Part shown: positions 1 to 10,100 of the stretch, in pieces
How positions within the stretch are numbered: the first letter of the stretch is position 1
Layout of the letters: each line of letters begins with the position of its first letter
NCBI RefSeq assembly: GCF_001445655.1
Contig: NZ_LNBE01000004.1
Location: 2,170,001 to 2,234,000 of the forward strand
Direction: 5' to 3'
Length of the DNA: 64,000 nucleotides
Origin: Streptomyces roseifaciens
Lineage (GTDB): Bacteria; Actinomycetota; Actinomycetes; Streptomycetales; Streptomycetaceae
Notes under the pieces: generated by a model
What the model saw: the letters and a program-made list of their open reading frames with translations, nothing else
Told to the model about the DNA's origin: nothing
The model's database searches: none
Position numbers and translations under genes: made by a program

Positions 1-993
1 GGGCACGTGCAGGTCTGGCACGTGTACCTGACCGCGTTCGCGCTCGGCCTCGTCACCGTGGTCGACAACCCCGCCCGCCAGGCCTTCGTCGTGGAGATGG
101 TCGGCCCCGCCGACCTGCGCAACGCCGTCAGCCTCAACTCCGCCAACTTCCAGTCCGCGCGGCTGGTGGGCCCCGCCGTCGCCGGTGTGCTGATCACCGC
201 CGTGGGCAGCGGCTGGGCGTTCCTCCTCAACGGCCTGTCCTTCGTCGCGCCCGTCGCCGGACTGCTGCTGATGCGCACCTCCGAGCTCCACAAGGTCGAC
301 CGCGCGCCGCGCGGCAAGGGCCAGCTCAGGGAGGGCCTGCGCTACGTGGCCGGGCGGCCGGACCTGATCTGGCCGATCGTCCTCGTCGGCTTCATCGGCA
401 CCTTCGGGTTCAACTTCCCGATCTGGCTCACGGCCTTCGTCAACGACGTCTTCCACGGCGGCGCCGGCACCTACGGCCTGCTCAACACCCTGATGGCGGG
501 CGGCTCCCTGGTGGGCGCCCTGCTCGCCGCGCGCCGGGGCAGCTCGCGGCTGCGGCTCCTCGTCGGCGCCGCCCTGCTCTTCGGCCTGCTGGAGATCACG
601 GCAGCGCTCGCGCCCTCGTTCTGGGTCTTCGCGGTGCTCCTCGTGCCGATCGGGATGTTCGGCCTCACGATCAACGTGACGGCCAACTCCAGCGTGCAGC
701 TGGCCACGGATCCCGCGATGCGCGGGCGTGTCATGAGCCTGTTCATGATGGTGTTCATGGGCGGCACGCCCCTCGGCGCCCCGCTGGTCGGCTGGGTGAC
801 CGACGCCTACGGAGCCCGCGTCGGCTTCCTCGCCGGCGGCGCGGTCGCCACGCTCGCGGCGACCGGGGTGGGCCTGGCCCTGGCCCGGATCGGCGGCCTG
901 CGCCTGAAGATCGACCTACGGCGAGGCCACCCGCACGTGGCCTTCGTCCCGCGCGAGCCGGCACCGGCGGAGGGGCTGGCGGCAGCGGCGTAG
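1..993 (+). CDS. MFS transporter, C-terminal part (5' end outside window)
   Basis: The reading frame is open from the first base, so the true start lies upstream. The visible 330 residues are hydrophobic with about eight predicted membrane segments and loop signatures of the MFS_3 (EntS-like) exporter family, including an early loop DNPARQAFVVEMVG and a later helix-loop RGRVMSLFMMVFMGGTPLG. It should be an inner-membrane, proton-driven small-molecule exporter. The cytoplasmic tail is Pro/Ala rich and ends at 993. A hairpin region follows, so it probably ends a transcription unit. The substrate cannot be told from sequence. Confidence 0.85.
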   Translation, partial: GHVQVWHVYLTAFALGLVTVVDNPARQAFVVEMVGPADLRNAVSLNSANFQSARLVGPAVAGVLITAVGSGWAFLLNGLSFVAPVAGLLLMRTSELHKVDRAPRGKGQLREGLRYVAGRPDLIWPIVLVGFIGTFGFNFPIWLTAFVNDVFHGGAGTYGLLNTLMAGGSLVGALLAARRGSSRLRLLVGAALLFGLLEITAALAPSFWVFAVLLVPIGMFGLTINVTANSSVQLATDPAMRGRVMSLFMMVFMGGTPLGAPLVGWVTDAYGARVGFLAGGAVATLAATGVGLALARIGGLRLKIDLRRGHPHVAFVPREPAPAEGLAAAA

Positions 994-1058
994 TCGCCGA
1001 CGGGCGGGACCCGGCCTCGTAGAAGCCCCGCGATAGCACGGTAAGCCCGGACACCCGG

Positions 1059-1124
1059 GGGCCCTGCCCGTTGCCCCCGGCCCTGCCCGTTGCCCCGGCC
1101 CAGGCCGGGGCAACGGGCAGGGCC
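1059..1124 (+). terminator. 22-bp hairpin with a duplicated left arm between MFS gene and thpR
   Basis: A perfect 22-bp inverted repeat (1079-1100 and 1103-1124, two-base loop) contains GGCCCTGCCCGTTGCCCC. The left arm sequence also occurs just upstream at 1060-1078, so either copy could pair with the single right arm. There is no T run. It is either a GC-type terminator for the MFS gene or a leader structure of thpR, whose start lies 64 bp downstream. Confidence 0.6.
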
Positions 1125-1188
1125 CGTCCCGTCCGCCGCTCCCGTCCGCCGGATCCGTAAACCCCTGCCCAAAGGGGAGACTGGTTCC

Positions 1189-1752
1189 ATGCGACTCTTC
1201 GCCGCTGTTCTGCCGCCGGAGGCGGCCGTCGTCGAGCTGACGGACGCGACCGCGTCCCTGCGCGGGCTGCCCGGTGCGGAGCAGCTGCGCTGGACCGAAC
1301 CGTCCGGCTGGCACTTCACGCTCGCCTTCCTCGGCGAGGTCGACCCGGAGCTGCTGCCGGAGCTCACCGAGCGGCTGGGGCGCGCCGCCCACCGCCACCC
1401 GCCGCACGAACTGCGCTTCGCCGGCGGCGGGCGGTTCGGGGACCGGGTGCTGTGGGTCGGGGCCGACGGCGAGCGGACGATCCTGCGCGACCTGGCGCGC
1501 TCGGCCGCGGCCGGGGCGCGCCGGGCGGGCGTCGCCGTCGACACCACGCACGACTTCCGGCCCCACCTCACCCTCGCCCGCGCCGCGGGTCCCGTGAACC
1601 TCCGGCCGTACGCCGAGAGCCTCGCCGGCTTCAGCGGCACGCCCTGGACCGTGGCGCGGCTGGAGCTCATGCGGAGCAGGCTTCCGGGCGGCGGCGTTCC
1701 CGGGGAGCGTCCCCGTTACGAGACGGTGGCCGCCTGGGATCTGGGCGGGTAG
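1189..1752 (+). CDS. thpR: RNA 2',3'-cyclic phosphodiesterase (2H phosphoesterase, ThpR family)
   Basis: This 187-residue protein has the two HxT motifs that define 2H phosphoesterases: His42-Phe-Thr44 in WHFTLAFLGEVD and His126-Leu-Thr128 in FRPHLTLARA. Family members hydrolyse 2',3'-cyclic phosphate ends of RNA and were first described as 2'-5' RNA ligases. The ATG at 1189 is preceded at a good distance by AAAGGGGAGA; an upstream in-frame ATG at 1090 lies inside the hairpin and is unlikely. Length is normal. The last codons (GGCGGGTAG) are part of a short tandem repeat that runs past the stop. Confidence 0.92.
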   Translation: MRLFAAVLPPEAAVVELTDATASLRGLPGAEQLRWTEPSGWHFTLAFLGEVDPELLPELTERLGRAAHRHPPHELRFAGGGRFGDRVLWVGADGERTILRDLARSAAAGARRAGVAVDTTHDFRPHLTLARAAGPVNLRPYAESLAGFSGTPWTVARLELMRSRLPGGGVPGERPRYETVAAWDLGG

Positions 1753-1772
1753 CAGGCGGGTAGCAGGCGGGT
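1744..1772. repeat. 11-bp tandem repeat across the thpR stop codon
   Basis: The unit GGCGGGTAGCA occurs at 1744-1754 and 1755-1765, followed by a partial third copy. The first copy contains the thpR stop codon at 1750-1752, and the second carries another TAG in the same sequence context. Confidence 0.85.
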
Positions 1773-1811
1773 GGGCGGGGCCCGAGGGCCGGGCCACTAC
1801 CCGCCGCCCGT

Positions 1812-1823
1812 TACGCTCGATGC
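1812..1823 (+). promoter_or_regulatory. Putative -10 element for a leaderless transcript
   Basis: TACGCT at 1812-1817 lies six bases before the GTG at 1824, the spacing expected if transcription starts on the G of the start codon. No Shine-Dalgarno sequence is present. No convincing -35 element was seen. Confidence 0.45.
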
Positions 1824-1910
1824 GTGGACCCGAAGACCAGAAACCGCATCATGACCGCCGCGCTCGCCGCGATGCTCGTCGTCGTCGCCGTGGTGGCGGC
1901 GGTGAAGTGA
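1824..1910 (+). CDS. 28-residue membrane peptide (small ORF)
   Basis: The GTG at 1824 opens a 28-codon frame: a basic head (VDPKTRNRIM) followed by one hydrophobic helix (TAALAAMLVVVAVVAAV) and a final Lys. Three facts support a gene: a -10-like TACGCT six bases upstream, the clear positive-inside single-span layout, and a hairpin starting directly after the stop. I recall similar very short MDPKTRNR-type peptides in other Streptomyces but could not verify this. Function is unknown. The lack of a ribosome binding site points to leaderless translation. Confidence 0.55.
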   Translation: MDPKTRNRIMTAALAAMLVVVAVVAAVK

Positions 1911-1941
1911 CGCCGTAGGCCGGGCGCGGAGGCTTACGGCG
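1911..1941 (+). terminator. Hairpin directly after the 28-codon ORF
   Basis: CGCCGTAGGCC (1911-1921) pairs with GGCTTACGGCG (1931-1941) with one G-U pair and a nine-base loop. It begins at the first base after the TGA, as expected of a terminator for the short ORF. No T run follows. Confidence 0.5.
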
Positions 1942-2129
1942 AAGCCTTCCGGCGGAGGTCTTCAGGGGGTCGCGCCGGTGGTGGTCGCCGCCCGCGCAGT
2001 GTGGGGCTGCGGATGCGTACGGAGGTCTTCTCTCAGGGCCAGGCCGACGCCACGACCGTGCGTCGACTGTGCGTCCGCCCGGCCCCGTGAGTCCAGGACA
2101 CGTACCGACACCAACGGTCCTGCACGGTC

Positions 2130-3125
2130 TTACCAGGCGAACGCCTCCGGCGACGGGCCCGGGCCCGGGAAGATCTCGTCCAGCTGGGCGAGCAGCTCAC
2201 CGGACAGCTCCAGCTCGGCCGCGCGCAGGGCGGACGCGAGCTGGTCGGCCGTGCGCGGGCCGACGATCGGGCCGGTCACGCCCGGCCGGGTGAGCAGCCA
2301 GGCGAGGGCCACTTCGCCGGGTGCCAGACCGTGCTTGTCGAGCAGGTTCTCGTAGGCCTGCACCTGCTCGCGGACCTTGGTATTGGCGAGCGCGTCGGCG
2401 GAGCGGCCGGACGCGGCGCGGGCGCTGCCGCCCTCCCGCTCCTTGCGGATGACGCCGCCGAGCAGCCCGCCGTGCAGCGGCGACCAGGGGATCACCCCGA
2501 GCCCGTACGCCTGCGCGGCCGGGACGACCTCCATCTCGGCGCGCCGCTCGGCGAGGTTGTACAGGCACTGCTCGCTGACCAGCCCGAGCGAGCCGCGGCG
2601 CCGCGCGGTCTCGTTGGCCTGGGCGATGTGCCAGCCGGCGTGGTTGGAGGAGCCCGCGTAGACGATCTTGCCCTGCTGGACGAGGACGTCGACCGCCTGC
2701 CAGATCTCCTCCCACGGCGTGGCCCGGTCGACGTGGTGGAACTGGTAGAGGTCGATGTGGTCCGTCTGCAGCCTCCGGAGGCTGCCCTCGACGGCGCGGC
2801 GGATGTTGACGGCGGACAGGCGGTCGTGGTTCGGCCAGTCGGCGCCGTCCGCGCCCATGTTGCCGAACACCTTGGTGCCGATGACGACCTTCTCGCGGCG
2901 GCCGCCGCCCTTGGCGAACCAGGTGCCGATGATCTCCTCGGTGCGGCCCTTGTCGTCGCCCCAGCCGTAGACGTTGGCGGTGTCGAAGAAGTTGACGCCC
3001 GCGTCGAGCGCGGCGTCCATGATGGCGTGGCTGTCGGCCTCGTCCGTCTGGGGACCGAAGTTCATCGTCCCGAGGACGAGCCGGCTGACCTTGAGTCCCG
3101 TGCGTCCGAGCTGCGTGTACTCCAT
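2130..3125 (-). CDS. Aldo/keto reductase
   Basis: A 331-residue (beta/alpha)8 aldo/keto reductase beginning MEYTQLGRTGLKVSRLVLGTM. The catalytic tetrad can be seen: Asp in FFDTANVYGWG with the nearby Tyr, Lys in VIGTKVFGNMG, and His in DLYQFHHVD. The NADPH-binding end is represented by VGPRTADQL. Such enzymes reduce aldehydes and ketones in the cytoplasm; the physiological substrate cannot be deduced. It is convergent with the upstream unit and has no operon partner. The start is fixed by the conserved N terminus. Confidence 0.92.
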   Translation of the reverse strand: MEYTQLGRTGLKVSRLVLGTMNFGPQTDEADSHAIMDAALDAGVNFFDTANVYGWGDDKGRTEEIIGTWFAKGGGRREKVVIGTKVFGNMGADGADWPNHDRLSAVNIRRAVEGSLRRLQTDHIDLYQFHHVDRATPWEEIWQAVDVLVQQGKIVYAGSSNHAGWHIAQANETARRRGSLGLVSEQCLYNLAERRAEMEVVPAAQAYGLGVIPWSPLHGGLLGGVIRKEREGGSARAASGRSADALANTKVREQVQAYENLLDKHGLAPGEVALAWLLTRPGVTGPIVGPRTADQLASALRAAELELSGELLAQLDEIFPGPGPSPEAFAW

Positions 3126-3205
3126 AGCGGACCAGCCAACGCCCTGGAGTGCACTCCAATCAAGAGGGCGGGCGTCGGACGGCGTGTCCCGTCCGGCGGC
3201 GCGCG

Positions 3206-3258
3206 TCAGGCGGTCGCGTGAGGAGGTCGTGTGAGGAGGGTGCGTGAGGAGGTTGCGT
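3206..3258. repeat. Degenerate GTGAGGAGG tandem repeat downstream of the SGNH gene
   Basis: About four copies of a 13-15 bp unit (GCGTGAGGAGGT-like) lie 25-75 bp beyond the stop codon of the leftward SGNH hydrolase gene. No coding role is apparent. Confidence 0.6.
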
Positions 3259-3283
3259 CAGGGCGGTACGGAGGCGCCGGGCG

Positions 3284-3973
3284 TCAGTCGTGCGCCGGGT
3301 GGTACGGCGCGCCCACGCCCCAGGCCTGGTGCATCGCGTCGGCGAAGGCGGCTGCCAGCAGGTGTTCGCCGGCCGCGTTGGGGTGCGTGCCGTCGTAGGT
3401 GTCGCGGTCGATGTCCCAGCCCTCCGGGCGGGAGGCGAGGAGCAGCGGCGAGCCCGGCGTGTCGAGTTCGGCGACGGCCTTGCCGAGCAGTTCGTTGAAG
3501 CGCTCGCACTCGTCGGCGAACGCCGGGTCGGCCAGGGCGCGGACGTTGCGGATGACGGGCAGCAGCACCGCCCGGATCCGCGGGTTGGCCTCCCGCGCCT
3601 CGGCGACGAAGCGGTGCACGTTCTCGGCCGTCTGCCCGGCGTCGGTGTAGAACCCCAGGTCGATGAGGCCGAGCGAGACGAGGAGGGTGTCGGCGCGGCC
3701 GGCCCGTACGGCGTCGCCTATGAGCGGGGCCATGTGCAGCCAGCCCTCGCCCCAGCCGGCGAGGTGCGCGCGGGAGCGCTCGGGGAAGCCGGGTGCGCCG
3801 TAGGCGTGGGAGACGGGCGCGTCGGCGGCCGGGTCGTACAGCTCGCGGCGCGGGCCGACGATCTTGTACGGGCCGCCGTGGGTCGCGTTGAGGTGCTGCC
3901 ACATGCGGTAGCGCCATGTGTGGTCACCGGCGCTACCGATGGTCATCGAGTCGCCGACGAACATGATCCGCAT
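3284..3973 (-). CDS. SGNH/GDSL-type hydrolase
   Basis: A 229-residue protein starting MRIMFVGDSMTIG. The GDS motif (Ser9) is the block I nucleophile, the block III Asn is uncertain, and YDGTHPNAAGEHLLA near the C terminus supplies the Asp and His of the triad. No signal peptide is seen, so it is probably cytoplasmic. Members are esterases or lipases of varied specificity. I chose the ATG at 3973 because the GDS block normally begins within a few residues of the N terminus; an in-frame ATG at 4012 would add 13 residues without a ribosome binding site. Confidence 0.88.
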   Translation of the reverse strand: MRIMFVGDSMTIGSAGDHTWRYRMWQHLNATHGGPYKIVGPRRELYDPAADAPVSHAYGAPGFPERSRAHLAGWGEGWLHMAPLIGDAVRAGRADTLLVSLGLIDLGFYTDAGQTAENVHRFVAEAREANPRIRAVLLPVIRNVRALADPAFADECERFNELLGKAVAELDTPGSPLLLASRPEGWDIDRDTYDGTHPNAAGEHLLAAAFADAMHQAWGVGAPYHPAHD

Positions 3974-4055
3974 GGGTACATCATCGCGGATCGTGGGGCG
4001 GCTGGGGTACATGAGGGGCGAGTGAGGGGCGAGCGAGGTCGCCGCGCCGTCCGAG

Positions 4056-4112
4056 CAGCACTTTTCTCCGGCAAATCAAAGTGAATTATTTTTTGCATAA
4101 AACAAAAAGCGG
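4056..4112. other. AT-rich island between the SGNH and secreted-protein genes
   Basis: About 55 bases of unusually low GC (for example GAATTATTTTTTGCATAAAA) sit in otherwise very GC-rich DNA. They lie upstream of the SGNH gene and downstream of the 103-residue secreted protein, so they could hold the SGNH promoter or mark foreign DNA. No clear -35/-10 pair or hairpin was identified. Confidence 0.5.
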
Positions 4113-4207
4113 CAGTGCGGGCCGGAGGGCGGGAAGGCGGAATCCGCCCCGCCGAATTCGGGCGGAGCGGAAACCGTCAGGGTGTCACGTCACCGGCTCG
4201 CGCCGGG

Positions 4208-4519
4208 TCAGCGGTCCGTGTGGCCGTAGCTCACGACCCGGCCGTGGCCGGAGCAGTCGCCTCTGAAGATCCAGTAGCCCTTGCCCACCCAGGAACCGTA
4301 CAGGTACGTGCCGTCGGAACACCGGGTCCACGACTGGGACTGGCCGTAGTCGACGCGACAGTTGGCCGTCCACACGGTCCCGTTGTTCCTGTAGCTGTCG
4401 CAGGACGAGACGTGCGGCGCCGGTGCTGCCGAAGCGGCCGAGGCCCCCACCAGGCTGGTGCCGGCTGCCATGATCGAACCCACGGCGGCGTAGGCCAGGC
4501 GGCGCTTGATGCGCTTCAT
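4208..4519 (-). CDS. Small secreted protein with four cysteines, function unknown
   Basis: A 103-residue protein with a classical Sec signal peptide: MKRIKRRLAYAAVGSIMAAG, then a hydrophobic core and an ASAASAAP cleavage region near residue 34. The mature part (about 70 residues) has four cysteines (in SSCDSY, ANCRVDY, TRCSDG, GDCSGHG) and many Tyr/Trp/Gly, consistent with a small disulphide-stabilised extracellular domain. The ATG is preceded by a strong GGGAGGGA. No family was recognised. It lies next to an AT-rich patch and has lower GC upstream, so acquisition by transfer is possible. Confidence 0.75.
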   Translation of the reverse strand: MKRIKRRLAYAAVGSIMAAGTSLVGASAASAAPAPHVSSCDSYRNNGTVWTANCRVDYGQSQSWTRCSDGTYLYGSWVGKGYWIFRGDCSGHGRVVSYGHTDR

Positions 4520-4847
4520 TGACTTCCCTCCCTGGAACTGATTGCCGTTCGAACGAGAACCTAACGGGAGATCCAGCGAACGGCAGTGCGGTAATTCGCC
4601 AATGAGTTCCTATTGGTTGGTGCTTTTCGGCCGCCGGTCTGGCGAATATTCACCGTATTTGCAGCGGCGTCGGGGACGGGGCGCAGATCAGGGAGGCGCG
4701 CGGGAAAGCGGGGGTGTCGCGTTCCGGGCGGGTGGCGCGCGCCGGTCGCACCGGCGCCGCGGCGGGGCCGTTCGGTACCGCGCCCGCCGCGGCCGCGTCG
4801 GCGGCGCCCGACCCCGCGGCGCGCGGCCGGATGGCAGGCTTGGGGCC
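4520..4847. other. Divergent intergenic region
   Basis: About 330 bp between two divergent exported-protein genes. The left half (4540-4665) is less GC rich than the surroundings and should hold the promoter of the leftward secreted protein. The right half is GC rich. An open frame begins upstream of the rightward gene but is compositionally unlike a protein. No confident promoter motif was identified. Confidence 0.4.
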
Positions 4848-5879
4848 ATGCGTCCACGCCCGATCCTCGCCGCCCTCGCCGCCGCCGCGCTCGCCGTGCT
4901 GCCCGCCGGCCCGGCCCTGGCCGACGGCGACGACGCCGCGCAGCAGGCCGCCGCCGGCCCCGCCGCCTTCACCATCGAGGACCCGCGGATCAAGGAGTCC
5001 AGCGGGCTGGCGGCCAGCCGCACCCACCCCGGCGTGTACTGGACGCACAACGACAGCGACGACGGCCCGTACATCTACGCCGTGGACAGCCGCACCGGTC
5101 GCACCGTCGCCACCGTCACCCTCTCCGGGGTCGAGCCCCGCGACGTCGAGGCCATCTCCCTCGGCCCGGACGGCTCCCTCTACGTGGGCGACATCGGGGA
5201 CAACTTCGGCGGGCGCTGGAAGGAAGTGTGGATCTACCGCTTCGCCGAGCCGAAGACCCTCAAGGACACCACCGTCACCCCCACCCGCTACACCGTCCGC
5301 TACGAGGACGGCCCGCGCGACGCCGAGTCGCTGATGGTGCACCCGAAGACCGGGCGCGTGTACCTCGTCAGCAAGAAGCGCTCGGGCCCGGGCGCCCTGT
5401 ACGCGGCTCCGGAGAAGCTCTCCGCGTCCGGCGTCAACGTCTTCCGGAAGACCGCGGACATCGACACGTGGGCCACGGACGGCGCCTTCTCCCCGGACGG
5501 CACCCGGCTTGTCGTCCGCAGCTACTTCGACGCGGTCGAGTACCGCTGGCTCGACGGCCGCCCCGAGGAGATCGGCCGCCCGAGCGTGCCGCTGCAGCGC
5601 CAGGGGGAGTCGGTCACCTTCGCCCCGGACGGCCGGACCCTGATGTACGGGACGGAGGGCAAGCGCAGTTCCGTGCAGCCGGTGGCCCTGCAGGGCGACC
5701 TCCTGCCGGACGCGGCGGCGAAGCAGCGGGACGACGCGAAGGGCGGCGGCGCCTCCCGAGGCGGCTCGGACGGCGGCGACGGCGACGACCGGACCCGCAC
5801 CATCGCCCTCGGCGCGGGCACGCTCGCCGTGGCGGCGGTCCTCGTGCTGGGGGTACGGAGGCTGGTGCGGCGGCGGTAG
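4848..5879 (+). CDS. Membrane-anchored extracytoplasmic propeller-like protein
   Basis: A 343-residue protein. It has a Sec signal peptide (MRPRPILAALAAAALAVLPA, cleavage near ALA-DG), then a beta-rich body with repeated blade-like segments such as YIYAVDSRTGRTVATVTL, EAISLGPDGSLYVGDIGDN and DGAFSPDGTRLVVRSY. A Gly/Ser/Asp-rich linker follows, with a C-terminal helix (TIALGAGTLAVAAVLVLGV) and a basic end. The expected topology is outside, tethered by the C-terminal helix. No catalytic motif was recognised and the function is unknown. The start was placed at the signal peptide, since the upstream in-frame extension is Arg/Gly low-complexity sequence. Confidence 0.78.
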   Translation: MRPRPILAALAAAALAVLPAGPALADGDDAAQQAAAGPAAFTIEDPRIKESSGLAASRTHPGVYWTHNDSDDGPYIYAVDSRTGRTVATVTLSGVEPRDVEAISLGPDGSLYVGDIGDNFGGRWKEVWIYRFAEPKTLKDTTVTPTRYTVRYEDGPRDAESLMVHPKTGRVYLVSKKRSGPGALYAAPEKLSASGVNVFRKTADIDTWATDGAFSPDGTRLVVRSYFDAVEYRWLDGRPEEIGRPSVPLQRQGESVTFAPDGRTLMYGTEGKRSSVQPVALQGDLLPDAAAKQRDDAKGGGASRGGSDGGDGDDRTRTIALGAGTLAVAAVLVLGVRRLVRRR

Positions 5880-5916
5880 GGCGCGGATCGACTCGGCGCC
5901 GCAGACGTACGCGTCG

Positions 5917-5943
5917 GGGCTGCCCGCACTGAGCGGGCAGCCC
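5917..5943. terminator. Bidirectional terminator between convergent genes
   Basis: GGGCTGCCCGC (5917-5927) and GCGGGCAGCCC (5933-5943) form a perfect 11-bp stem with a five-base loop, between the convergent propeller-like gene and serC. Confidence 0.75.
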
Positions 5944-5949
5944 TCCTCG

Positions 5950-7077
<1,128 letters not shown>

Positions 7078-7151
7078 CTAGTGCGTGCGGTGTTCCCGAT
7101 CAGTAAAACGTCCGTTCGGTGAGACGGTGGAACCGGGGGCTCCGGGGCACT

Positions 7152-10100
7152 ATGGGGGGTATGGCTGATCTTGTGGAGAGTGATGCTGACCACGAAGAGC
7201 CGAACGAAGAGCCGAACGAAGAGTTGTACGAAGAGGCGGGTGGAGACGCCCATGGCGAGCTGAAGGCCGCCCTCCGCAAGGCCGTGCAGGGCGAGGTCGA
7301 CTTCGGCGCCGCCGCCCGCGCCCTGATGACGATGGACGCCTCGAACTACCGCCGCGTGCCCGTGGGCGTCGTGGCCCCGCGCGACGCCGGCGACGTCGCG
7401 GCCGCCCTCGCCGTCTGCCGCGAGCACGGCGTGCCGGTCGTCGCCCGCGGCGGGGGCACCTCGATCGCCGGGCAGGCGACGGGCACGGGGGTGGTGCTGG
7501 ACTTCACCCGCCACATGAACGCGATCACGGCGATCGACCCGGAGGCCCGTACGGCCGTCGTCCAGCCGGGCGTCGTCCTCGACGCGCTCCGGGCCGCGGC
7601 GGGTGCGCACGGGCTGACGTTCGGCCCCGACCCGTCCACGCACGGCCGGTGCACGCTCGGCGGCATGATCGGCAACAACGCGTGCGGCGCGCACTCCGTG
7701 GCCTGGGGGACGACCGCCGACAACGTCCACGAGCTGGACGTGCTGACGTACGGCGGCGAGCGGGCGCGGCTCTCCCGCGGGTACGACGGCCTGCCGCCCC
7801 GGCTCGCCGCGGGCCTGCGCGGCCTGGTCGAGGGCGAACTGGCGCTGCTGCGCACCGGGTTCCCCGACCTCCCGCGGCGCATCTCCGGATACGCGCTGGA
7901 CGCCCTGCTTCCGGAACGGCACGTCGACGTGGCCCGCGCCTTCACCGGCAGCGAGGGCACGCTCGGGGTGCTGACGGAGGCCACCGTACGGCTGGTCGAG
8001 GCGCCGCGGGCGCGCGTACTGGCGGTGCTGGGGTACGCCGACGAGAGCGACGCCGCCGACGCCGCCCATCTGCTGCTGCCGCAGCGCCCGTTGACGGTGG
8101 AGGGCATGGCCGCCGACCTGGTCGGTCCCGCCGCGGCGGCCGGACTGCCCCGGGGCGCGGCCTGGCTGTTCGTCGAGACCGGCGGGGACACGGCCGCCGA
8201 GGCCCGGGCGCGGGCCGAGGAGATCGCCCGGGCGGCCGCCCCGGCCACCATCGGCTGCACGGTCGTCGCGGACGCGGCCGGGCAGCGCGCCCTGTGGCGC
8301 ATCCGCGACGACGCCGCCGGCACCGCCACCCGCCTGCCCGACGGCACCGAGGCGTGGCCAGGCTGGGAGGACTGCGCGGTCCCGCCCGCCCGGCTCGGCG
8401 CCTACCTGCGCGACTTCCGCGCCCTCCTGCGCCGCCACGGGCTGCACGGCGCGCCCTACGGCCACTTCGGCGACGGCTGCATCCACGTGCGCATCGACTT
8501 CGACCTGACCCGCCCGGACGGCGTGCGGCGCTTCCGCGACTTCTCCGGCGACGCCGCCGAACTGGTCGTCTCGCACGGCGGCTCCCTGTCCGGCGAGCAC
8601 GGCGACGGGCAGGCGCGGGCGGAACTCCTGCCGAAGATGTACGGACCCGAGGTCGTCCGCCTCTTCGAACGCTTCAAGGACGTCTGGGACCCGGACGGCG
8701 GCCTCAACCCGGGCATCCTCGCCCGCCCCCGCAAGCTGGACGAGAACCTCCGCTTCGATGTGCTCCCGAGGCGGCCGCTGCCGGTCGTCTTCGCCTACCC
8801 CGAGGACGGCGAGGGCGGCGGCGACTTCGCGGGGGCCGTGCGGCGGTGCGTCGGCGTCGCCAAGTGCCGGGAGACGGAGGTCGTTCCGGGCGCGACGGGC
8901 GTGATGTGCCCCTCCTACCGGGTGACGCGCGAGGAACAGCACTCCACGCGCGGCCGGGCCCGCCTGCTGCACGAGATGCTGGCGGGCGAGGTCGTCACGG
9001 ACGGCTGGCGCTCGGAGGAGGTCCGCGAGGCGCTCGACCTGTGCCTGGCGTGCAAGGGATGCCGCAGCGACTGCCCGGTGGGCGTCGACATGGCCACGTA
9101 CAAGGCGGAGTTCCTCCACCACCACTACGCGGGACGGGTGCGGCCTGCTGCGCACTACGCGATGGGCTGGCTGCCGGTGTGGCTCCGGGGGACGGCGACG
9201 CTCCGGGCGGCCGGGGCGGTCGGAGTGGTCAACCGGCTGGCCGGCATCGGGCCGCTGGCCGCGGCGGCGAAACGCCTCGGGGGGCTCGCCCGGGAACGGG
9301 ACCTTCCGCGACTGGCAGAGGAGCCGTTCACGCGGTGGTGGCGGGGGCGGGGGTGCGCCGGGGCTGCGCGGGGTGGCGGGCCGGGTGATGGCCCGGGGGA
9401 CGGGGTTGCCGTTGAGTGGGCGCCTTCGGCCGGTGAGCTGCCGGCTGCTGGTCCCGGTACGGGCGACGCCCCGGCCGCAGGCACCGCTACCGGCCCCGTC
9501 CCCGGCTCCGGTTCTGGCCCCGGTCCTGGTCCCGGTCCCGGTTCTGGTCCCGGCTCCGGTTCTGGTCCCGGCCCTGGCCCCGGTTCCGCTTCCCCCGGCG
9601 GCGCCGGTGCGTTCGGCAGCGGCCCTGGCGGCAACCGGCCCGGTTCCGGGGAACGGGTGGGTGGGCGGGAAGAAGGCCGCGCCGCAGGCGCGGACCTCGT
9701 GCTCTGGCCCGACACGTTCACCAACTTCCTCTCACCGGAGGTCGGCCGCGCCGCCGTCGCCGTTCTCGAACACGCCGGCCTCCGTGTCGCAGTCCCGCCG
9801 AAGGCGCCCTGCTGCGGCCTCACCTGGGTCTCCACCGGGCAACTCCACCGCGCCCGCAAGGAGATGCGCCGCACCCTCGACCTCATGGCGCCCGCCCTCG
9901 CCGCCGGCCTGCCCGTCACCGTGCTGGAGCCCAGCTGCGCCGCCTCGCTCCGTACGGATCTTCCCGAGCTGCTTCCCGGTGACCGGCGAGCGCATCAACT
10001 GGCGGCGTCTGTCCGTACGTTCGCCCAGACCCTCGACGAGCTCGCCCCGCACTGGCAGCCGCCCCGCCTGGACCGCCCCGTGGCCGGTCAGACCCACTGC

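Noticed and set aside
4542..4847. N-terminal extension of the propeller-like protein
   Set aside because: The upstream frame is open but Arg/Gly-rich, and would bury the clear signal peptide at 4848.
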